The position numbers and the translations under genes were made by a program. 64,000 bases of DNA from Streptomyces sulphureus DSM 40104 (lineage in GTDB: Bacteria > Actinomycetota > Actinomycetes > Streptomycetales > Streptomycetaceae). Shown here one piece after another: positions 58,953 through 64,000 of the stretch. The first letter of the stretch is position 1; the number at the start of each line of letters is the position of its first letter. Location of the stretch: positions 530,951 to 594,950 of the forward strand of contig NZ_KB905814.1 of the NCBI RefSeq assembly GCF_000381025.1. Direction: 5' to 3'. The notes under the pieces were generated by a model. That model did no database searches, was not told where the DNA came from, and worked only from the letters and a program-made list of their open reading frames with translations.

Positions 58953-60755
58953 TTACTTCTTGACGTACAGCTTGTGCGGCATGAGGTCGTGAAGCTGCTC
59001 GTCGAAGTAGACTCCGCCGATCTTGGAGCCGTGGAGCTGGACCGCCTTGTAGTACATCAGCGGCACCTGCGGGGTGTCCTCCTTGAGGATCTTGTCCGCG
59101 AGCTTCATCCACTCGTCGGCCGCCTCGTTGGGGTTGGAGATCTGGGAGATGCGGTCGATCTCCTTGTTGGTCTCCGGGTTGTCGTAGTGCGAGTAGTTCG
59201 ACGCACCGTCCTGGATCTGGCGGCCGTCGTAGAGCGGCGGGATCACGGTCGAACCGCTCGGCCAGTCGGCGCCCCAGGACGTGTGGTACATGTCGTACTT
59301 GTTCTTGATCTTGCCGACCTGGTCGTAGTAGGTGTCCGCGATGATGTCCTTGCGCTGGACGTCGAAGCCGACCTTCTTGAGGTTGTCGGCCGCCGCCACC
59401 GAGAAGTTCTGCCACTCGGGCGCGTTCTGGTAGGCGAAGGTGAGCTTCATGCCCTTCTTGCCCGACTCGTCGAGGAGTTGCTTCGCCTTCTTGAGATCGC
59501 CCTGCGGCTTGGAGATCTTGTTGAAGGGGTCGCTCTGCTTGTGGCCGACGAGCGTCGGGCTGTAGTAGTTCCCGGCGGGCTTGCCGCCGCCCGCGCCGCC
59601 GAAGGCGGAGATCAGGGACTGCGCGGGGAGCGCGTAGGCGATGGCCTGGCGGACCTTCTTGTCCTTCAGCCGGCTCATGTTGAGGTTGATGACGCCCACG
59701 TAGGACTGGTAGCCCTCGACCGAGCGGTCCTTGACCTTCTTGTCGGTCCGCACCTGGTCCATGCTGGAGGCGTCGACCTGGTTGCTGAAGCTCACGGCCG
59801 TCTGGTTCTCGCCCGCGTCGGACATCAGCCGCTTCGTGGAGTCCTCGAAGGAGACCCCGAACTGGATGTCGAAGGCGTCCGGGTACTGGTTGCGGGCCGC
59901 GTCGGTCTTCGGGTCCCACTCCTTGTTCCGGACGAGCTTCATCGACTTGCCCGACTTGAACGAGGCGATCTTGTAGGGACCGGAGACGACCGGTTTCTTG
60001 TCGTACTTCTCCTTCGTGTCGCCTTCCTTCTGCACGGCAGCGTAGCCGGCCATCGCCAGCGCGTACGGCAGCTCGGGCTGCGGCTTCTTGAAGTGGAAGA
60101 CGATGGTCTTGTCGTCCGGCGTCTCCAGGACGTCGTCCGGCAGGTGCTTGCCCTTGTACGGGCCGCCGGGGAGCAGCTTGCGGTAGCCGGTGCCGTTCTC
60201 ACCGGCGAGCCACTGCTGGAGGAAGACGGGGCCCTCGGCGATGAAGTCGGCGAACTGCCGCTCGAAGGTGTGGCGTATGTCCTTCGAGGTGATCTCGGAG
60301 CCGTCCTCCCACTTCACTCCGTCCTTGAGGGTGTACGTCCACGTCTTGCCGCCGTCCGACTTCTTGCCCGAGTCGGTGGCGAGGTCGCCGACGACCCGGT
60401 AGTCGTCGTCGCCGACCTTCTTGTACGTCGTCAGGCCGCGGTGGATGAGGGTGGCGAGCGAGCCCTCGTCGCTGACGTAGATCTGCGCGGGGTCGAGGTG
60501 CGCGAAGCTGTCGCGCTGGAGGACCTTGATGGTGCCGCCCTTGGTGGCGTTCTTGTCGAGATCGCCCGCAGGACCCGTGGACTGCTTCGCGTTGCCGAAG
60601 GTGTAACTCACCTCCTCGCCCTGCTGCTTGGCCTTCTCGTCCGAGGAGCCCCCGTCGTCCCCGCCGCCTCCGCTGCTGCAACCGGTGAGGATCAGCGCCC
60701 CCGCGGCGACGGCCGCGAGTGAGGCGCGCAAGCCTTTCGTGCTCACTCTGCTCAT
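58953..60755 (-). CDS. Oligopeptide-binding lipoprotein (SBP family 5)
   Basis: The 600-residue protein has a signal peptide with lipobox LTGC (C26), a Gly/Ser/Asp-rich linker and then a family-5 solute-binding domain (TIKVLQRDSFAHLDPAQIY, RHTFERQFADFIAEGPVF, RQAIAYALPAQSLI). It captures peptides outside the cell for the two permeases. The ATG at 60755 precedes the signal peptide directly. The frame is open upstream but unsupported. It is unusual in being the second gene, after one permease. Confidence 0.9.
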   Translation of the reverse strand: MSRVSTKGLRASLAAVAAGALILTGCSSGGGGDDGGSSDEKAKQQGEEVSYTFGNAKQSTGPAGDLDKNATKGGTIKVLQRDSFAHLDPAQIYVSDEGSLATLIHRGLTTYKKVGDDDYRVVGDLATDSGKKSDGGKTWTYTLKDGVKWEDGSEITSKDIRHTFERQFADFIAEGPVFLQQWLAGENGTGYRKLLPGGPYKGKHLPDDVLETPDDKTIVFHFKKPQPELPYALAMAGYAAVQKEGDTKEKYDKKPVVSGPYKIASFKSGKSMKLVRNKEWDPKTDAARNQYPDAFDIQFGVSFEDSTKRLMSDAGENQTAVSFSNQVDASSMDQVRTDKKVKDRSVEGYQSYVGVINLNMSRLKDKKVRQAIAYALPAQSLISAFGGAGGGKPAGNYYSPTLVGHKQSDPFNKISKPQGDLKKAKQLLDESGKKGMKLTFAYQNAPEWQNFSVAAADNLKKVGFDVQRKDIIADTYYDQVGKIKNKYDMYHTSWGADWPSGSTVIPPLYDGRQIQDGASNYSHYDNPETNKEIDRISQISNPNEAADEWMKLADKILKEDTPQVPLMYYKAVQLHGSKIGGVYFDEQLHDLMPHKLYVKK

Positions 60756-60837
60756 AGGTGTCTGCACCTGCCTGTCGTATCCATCGCTGCCGGACTGCCT
60801 CGGTGCGGGGCGGCAGCAGCCTCCCGCAACTCGGACG

Positions 60838-61866
60838 TCATCGACCCGACTTGGGGTCGAAGGCGTCCCTGACCGAGTCCCCGAGCAGGTTGAACGCGAC
60901 GATGAAGAGCACCATCGCACCGCCCGGGAAGAACATGTAGGTGATGTCGCTCTGGTAGACCTTGGCGCCGGTGGCGAACATCCGGCCCCAGTCGGGGGTC
61001 GGCTCCAGCATTCCGACGCCGAGGAAGGAGAGCCCCGCAATGCTGGTGACGAAGTTCGGCAGCATGTACGTCGACTGCACGAGGATCGGCGTGACGACGT
61101 TGGGAAGCAGCTCCTTGCGGACGATCCGCGAGGGCGGCGTCCCCGCGACCTTCGCCGCCTCGATGAACTCCCGCTCCCGCAGCGAGAGCACCTGGCCGCG
61201 CAGCAGCCGCGCCAGGGTCATCCAACCCAGCAGCCACATCACGTAGATGAGCACGCAGGCGCGCATCCAGGTCGGCATCTCGTCCTGCTCGTTGACGAAA
61301 AGCGCCCCGATGACAGGGGTGAAGGCGATGAAGAAGAGCTGGTTGGGGAAGGACATCATGAGGTCGGTGAGGCGGCCGAGGAAGTAGTCGGTCCTTCCGC
61401 CGAAGTACCCGCCGGCGACGCCGATCACGATCGCGGTGAGCACCGAGAGGATCGTGATCGCGATGGCGAGCCCGAGCGAGGTGCGCATCCCGTAGACGAG
61501 CTGCATGAAGACGTCGCGCCCGAGGTCCGGCTCAAGGCCGAACCAGTGTTCCCCGTCGATGCCGCCGTTCGGCTTGACCGGGTAGCCGTTCTCGTTGAGC
61601 AGGCCCGGCGTGATCTGCCCGTACCGGGTGTACGCGTCCTTGCCGTAGAGCTTGGAGACCAGCGGGGCGCAGAGCGCGACGAGGAAGAAGAAGCCCACGA
61701 CGCAGGCCGACACGACACCGACCCGGTCGCGCTTGAACCGCATCCACATCAGCTTGCCGGGCGACCGCCCGGTCAACTCACCGTTTTTCGCGCCCCGTTC
61801 GGCGTCGACGCCCTCGGGGCCCGGGGTCTCGGCACCGGCCAACGCAGCCTGGGAAGGACTTGTCAT
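60838..61866 (-). CDS. Oligopeptide ABC importer permease, OppC/DppC type
   Basis: The 342-residue protein has an N-terminal cytosolic tail and then KLMWMRFKRDRVGVVSACVVGFFFLVAL, the OppC-type first helix. A large external loop (GIDGEHWFGLEPDLGRDVFMQLVYGMR) and the EAA loop (REREFIEAAKVAGTPPSRIVRKELLPN) follow. It is the first gene of the leftward importer operon. The ATG at 61866 has only a weak ribosome-binding site. Confidence 0.88.
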   Translation of the reverse strand: MTSPSQAALAGAETPGPEGVDAERGAKNGELTGRSPGKLMWMRFKRDRVGVVSACVVGFFFLVALCAPLVSKLYGKDAYTRYGQITPGLLNENGYPVKPNGGIDGEHWFGLEPDLGRDVFMQLVYGMRTSLGLAIAITILSVLTAIVIGVAGGYFGGRTDYFLGRLTDLMMSFPNQLFFIAFTPVIGALFVNEQDEMPTWMRACVLIYVMWLLGWMTLARLLRGQVLSLREREFIEAAKVAGTPPSRIVRKELLPNVVTPILVQSTYMLPNFVTSIAGLSFLGVGMLEPTPDWGRMFATGAKVYQSDITYMFFPGGAMVLFIVAFNLLGDSVRDAFDPKSGR

Positions 61867-61950
61867 CGCGTGAGTGCCCCCGCGCTCAATTCTCTTAGGA
61901 GCCCGTATCGTTGAGGCGATCACGTGATGCGGGCGAGTGGGTTGAGCGGG

Positions 61951-61980
61951 ACTTTGGCAAGCCAATTAGCTTGCAGTCAA
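61951..61980 (-). promoter_or_regulatory. Importer operon promoter with operator palindrome in the spacer
   Basis: On the minus strand TTGACT (61980-61975) is a good -35 box and CAAAGT (61956-61951) a weak -10 box, 18 nt apart. The whole spacer (61974-61957) is the near-palindrome GCAAGC-TAATTG-GCTTGC, matched at 16 of 18 positions. A bound repressor there would block RNA polymerase. About 85 nt of leader follow to the ATG at 61866. Confidence 0.55.
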
Positions 61981-62197
61981 GGGGTGTTGGGCGCTACGAG
62001 CAGACCTCGCCCGCATCTTGAGCGAAGGTTGTGCAGATCGAACCCCTTACGTGCTTGACAACGCGCGTAGAGTCCGGGCGAACCAGGGCAAGACCGGCTC
62101 CAACCCCGTTTTACGCGGGGGCAACTCGACCGTCGCAGCACCGATATGCGGCAACGGCATCCTGAAGTACGTGCGGCCGTGCGGGTGCCGTAACCGA

Positions 62198-62226
62198 CCG
62201 GGGCGGAGGCTTTCCTTCCGCCCCGG
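62198..62226. terminator. Strong hairpin upstream of the membrane-protein gene
   Basis: CCGGGGCGGA (62198-62207) and TCCGCCCCGG (62217-62226) form a perfect 10-bp stem with a 9-nt loop, followed by a second small palindrome CCCCGCGGGG. No gene on either strand ends here, so it could end a short leader or non-coding transcript. Confidence 0.45.
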
Positions 62227-62357
62227 CCGGGACCCCGCGGGGCCTCCGCCCCGACGTGCCCCGGCGCAACGGCCCGCCTCGCCACGGTTGTTGTGAACCG
62301 CCGCTCACGGGTAGATCTAGTGCACCGCACGTCCGCACCAACGGGGGGCCGAGAGCT

Positions 62358-63431
62358 TTGGGGCAAGAAAGAACACTCGCGCGCGGAGCCCGGATCTTCG
62401 GCTCCGTCCTCCTCACCGTGCTCGCACTGGTGAGCCTCGGCTGGATCGTCCGCGACCTCACCCAGGCGGACAAGACGGTGGACGTCTGGTGGATGTGGAC
62501 GGGCGCGGTCCCGCGCGCCGAGGGCGGCGTCTGGGTCACCTCGTTCCTCGAACCGACGCTGCTGCTGACGTACGCCGTCTCCGCGGTGATGGCGGTGCGC
62601 TCCTCCGCCGCCGCCGGCGTCCTCACCTCCGTCGGCCTCACCACCGTGCTGCTGCGCATCCCCGGCCTGTGGATTCCCAACGCCAACTGGACGCAGGGCG
62701 TCGACGAGGGCCTCCAGACCCAACTCCTCTTCGCCACCATCGGCATGGTCGTCCTGGGCGCCGCGCTGGTCGTCACCGCCGCCACGGGACGCCGCCCGAT
62801 CGAGCCCGACGGCGCCCCGCCCGCCGGCCCCGCCGACGAGCCGGCCGCGCTCCCCACCCGCGGCGGCGGCACCACGGCCTTCCTCGTGCTCGCCGCCGCC
62901 GGACTCGTCGTCGCAGCCTGGGAGGTGCAGAGCTGGTACGAGATCGGCTGGGAGTACTACAGCCGCAAGCTCACCGGCGAACGGAGCACCGTCACGCTCC
63001 TCGCGGTCCCGCCCGGCTGGTTCGCCTGGGCGCTGGTGCTGCTCCTCCTCGTCGCCGGCTGCACCGCCGCAGCGAGGGCGCGGTTCTCGCGCGCGATGGG
63101 GCTCGTCCTCTCGGCACCGCTGCTCGGACACGGCGTCTTCCCGCTCGCCTACGCGGTCAAGATGCGGCTCCTCGAGAACTTCTCCGAGCTGAGCACCCGC
63201 GAGCAACTCCTCCTCGCCAGCATGGCGTTCGAGGTCCTCGCCGGCCTCGTCGCACTCCTCGCGCTTGCCCGCCGCGCGGAGCCCGAGGACCCACCCGCCT
63301 TCTTCGACGACCCGCCCGGCATGTACCAACCCCCGCCCACGGGCGGCTACGGCCAGCCGAGCCAGGGCTACCCGGCCTCCTCCCCCGACCCGTACGGACG
63401 TCCGGCACCGCACAGGCCGCCCGGCTGGTGA
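62358..63431 (+). CDS. Multispanning membrane protein with a Pro/Gly/Tyr-rich C-terminus
   Basis: The 357-residue protein has about eight hydrophobic helices (IFGSVLLTVLALVSLGWIV, LLLTYAVSAVMAV, LLFATIGMVVLGAALVV, WFAWALVLLLLVAG and others) and a cytosolic tail rich in P, G, Y and Q. No transporter or enzyme motif is recognisable. I place the start at TTG 62358 (LGQERTLARG), just before the first helix. No better ATG or GTG lies close. It is convergent with the ATPase gene at the window end. Confidence 0.7.
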   Translation: MGQERTLARGARIFGSVLLTVLALVSLGWIVRDLTQADKTVDVWWMWTGAVPRAEGGVWVTSFLEPTLLLTYAVSAVMAVRSSAAAGVLTSVGLTTVLLRIPGLWIPNANWTQGVDEGLQTQLLFATIGMVVLGAALVVTAATGRRPIEPDGAPPAGPADEPAALPTRGGGTTAFLVLAAAGLVVAAWEVQSWYEIGWEYYSRKLTGERSTVTLLAVPPGWFAWALVLLLLVAGCTAAARARFSRAMGLVLSAPLLGHGVFPLAYAVKMRLLENFSELSTREQLLLASMAFEVLAGLVALLALARRAEPEDPPAFFDDPPGMYQPPPTGGYGQPSQGYPASSPDPYGRPAPHRPPGW

Positions 63432-63446
63432 CCTTTCGCACGCGGC

Positions 63447-64000
63447 CTACCCCGGCGTCACCGACCGCCGCTCCGCCGCGAAGTGGCAGGCCGACGGGTG
63501 GTGGACCGCGCCCGTCGCCTGCTCCATCGTCTCGGGGACCTTCAGCTCAGGGTCGTCGACGACGCACCGCTCCTGCGCCTTCCAGCACCGCGTACGGAAG
63601 TTGCACCCCGAGGGCGGGTCGGCCGGGGAGGGCACGTCGCCCTGGAGGACGATCCGCTCCCTGCGGGCCTCGGCCTCGGGGTCCGGCACGGGGACGGCGG
63701 AGAGGAGTGCCTGCGTGTACGGGTGGGTGGGGTGCTCGTAGATCTCCGCCTCCGTGCCGATCTCCACGATGCGGCCCAGATACATGACGCCGACGCGGTC
63801 GGAGAGGTGCCGCACGACGGAGAGGTCGTGCGCGATGAAGAGATAGGCGAGCCCGAACTCGTCCTGGAGCCGTTCCATCAGGTTCACCACCTGCGCCTGC
63901 ACCGAGACGTCGAGCGCCGAGACCGGCTCGTCCGCCACGATGATCTCGGGACGCAGCGCCAACCCGCGGGCGATGCCGATGCGTTGGCGCTGTCCGCCGG
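63447..64000 (-). CDS. Oligopeptide ABC importer ATPase, OppF/DppF type (5' end beyond window)
   Basis: The C-terminal 184 residues or so are inside the window. They include the signature SGGQRQRIG at the edge, Walker [14 protein letters not shown] and the cysteine-rich tail ([16 protein letters not shown]). It is the closest relative in the window of the OppF-type protein at 55595-56719. In S. coelicolor the bldK oligopeptide transporter operon lies next to a second peptide-transporter operon, so this may be the last gene of a bldK-like operon. That is an inference from position only. Confidence 0.8.
   Translation of the reverse strand, partial: GGQRQRIGIARGLALRPEIIVADEPVSALDVSVQAQVVNLMERLQDEFGLAYLFIAHDLSVVRHLSDRVGVMYLGRIVEIGTEAEIYEHPTHPYTQALLSAVPVPDPEAEARRERIVLQGDVPSPADPPSGCNFRTRCWKAQERCVVDDPELKVPETMEQATGAVHHPSACHFAAERRSVTPG

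Larger units (their letters stand above)
61867..62357. other. Intergenic region between the importer operon and the membrane-protein gene
   Basis: This 491-bp stretch is the most AT-rich of the window and has no gene that I can support. It contains the importer promoter and operator (61951-61980), a separate 10-bp palindrome ATCACGTGAT at 61919-61928, and a strong hairpin at 62198-62226. TTGACA at about 62057-62062 with TAGAGT 7 nt further on is too close-set for a normal promoter. Confidence 0.5.

Noticed and set aside
62000..62260. tRNA-like or 6C-RNA-like element
   Set aside because: GATCGAACCCC near 62036 resembles a T-loop, but no acceptor or anticodon stem can be drawn, and the C-rich loops of 6C RNA are absent. 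Only the plain hairpin at 62198-62226 is supported.
1..64000. CRISPR arrays, insertion sequences, phage genes, attachment sites
   Set aside because: No spaced direct repeats, transposase or integrase motifs, or tRNA-associated duplications were seen on either strand.

Overview
The window is high-GC DNA with strong third-position GC bias. It has many GTG and a few TTG starts, ATGA/GTGA stop-start overlaps and leaderless promoters. It carries mycothiol (mshB), a Tat component, DUF3117, and a housekeeping gene order I recognise from actinobacteria. I read it as a chromosomal segment of a Streptomyces or close relative. No tRNA, rRNA, CRISPR array, insertion sequence or integrase was found.

Region 1 (1 to about 23.2 kb, all + strand) is an accessory biosynthetic operon, cut at the left edge. 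Nineteen complete genes plus one truncated gene follow each other with overlaps or gaps of at most 58 bp. They encode three DegT/DnrJ/EryC1/StrS-type aminotransferases, a radical SAM enzyme, a thymidylate-kinase-like kinase, two extended SDR sugar-type epimerases/dehydratases, a NodB-like deacetylase homologue, two phytanoyl-CoA-type Fe/2-oxoglutarate dioxygenases, a nucleotidyltransferase-fold protein, a pair of ABC exporter half-transporters, two paralogous family-2 glycosyltransferases, a WbqC-like protein, a formyltransferase of the sugar N-formyltransferase type, an AMP-forming ligase and a single-chain fusion of a LysA-fold PLP decarboxylase with an acyl-CoA-dehydrogenase-fold domain. 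There is no PKS, NRPS, carrier protein, pathway regulator or NDP-glucose pyrophosphorylase in view. The set suggests an exported or surface-displayed molecule built from (formyl)amino sugars and an activated, decarboxylated and oxidised amino acid or acyl unit. I do not recognise it as a described pathway.

Region 2 (23.2 to 28.6 kb) moves into the chromosomal core: a HAD-like protein, a family-2 glycosyltransferase, a suppressor-of-fused protein, the CorA Mg2+ transporter with a long structured leader, a small conserved protein and a lipoprotein.

Region 3 (28.8 to 43.7 kb) largely matches the gene content and order of the Mycobacterium tuberculosis Rv1202-Rv1239 neighbourhood, as I remember it: MgtE-N/CBS protein, DUF1003, Mrp, TatB, HtrA, anti-sigma factor, ECF sigma factor, O-methyltransferase, DUF3117, enoyl-CoA hydratase, Tag glycosylase, DivIVA-like protein, FolP2-like protein, LOG protein and DapE. 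The sigma factor has a textbook-like GGAAC-N18-GTT element upstream of itself, which suggests autoregulation of an envelope-stress module (sigma, anti-sigma, periplasmic HtrA protease, Tat export).

Region 4 (43.7 to 53.0 kb) holds a lysozyme-like protein, a small secreted protein, DapC and a 7Fe-type ferredoxin, a GNAT protein, a SirB1-type protein, a membrane-anchored peptidoglycan-binding-domain protein, MshB and small membrane proteins. DapC and DapE act in succeeding steps of lysine/diaminopimelate synthesis.

Region 5 (53.4 to 64.0 kb) has an S9 prolyl-oligopeptidase and a five-gene oligopeptide ABC importer (permease, lipoprotein, permease, two ATPases) whose promoter contains an operator-like palindrome. 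A multispanning membrane protein follows. The window ends inside a second OppF-type ATPase gene, probably the last gene of a neighbouring, bldK-like transporter.
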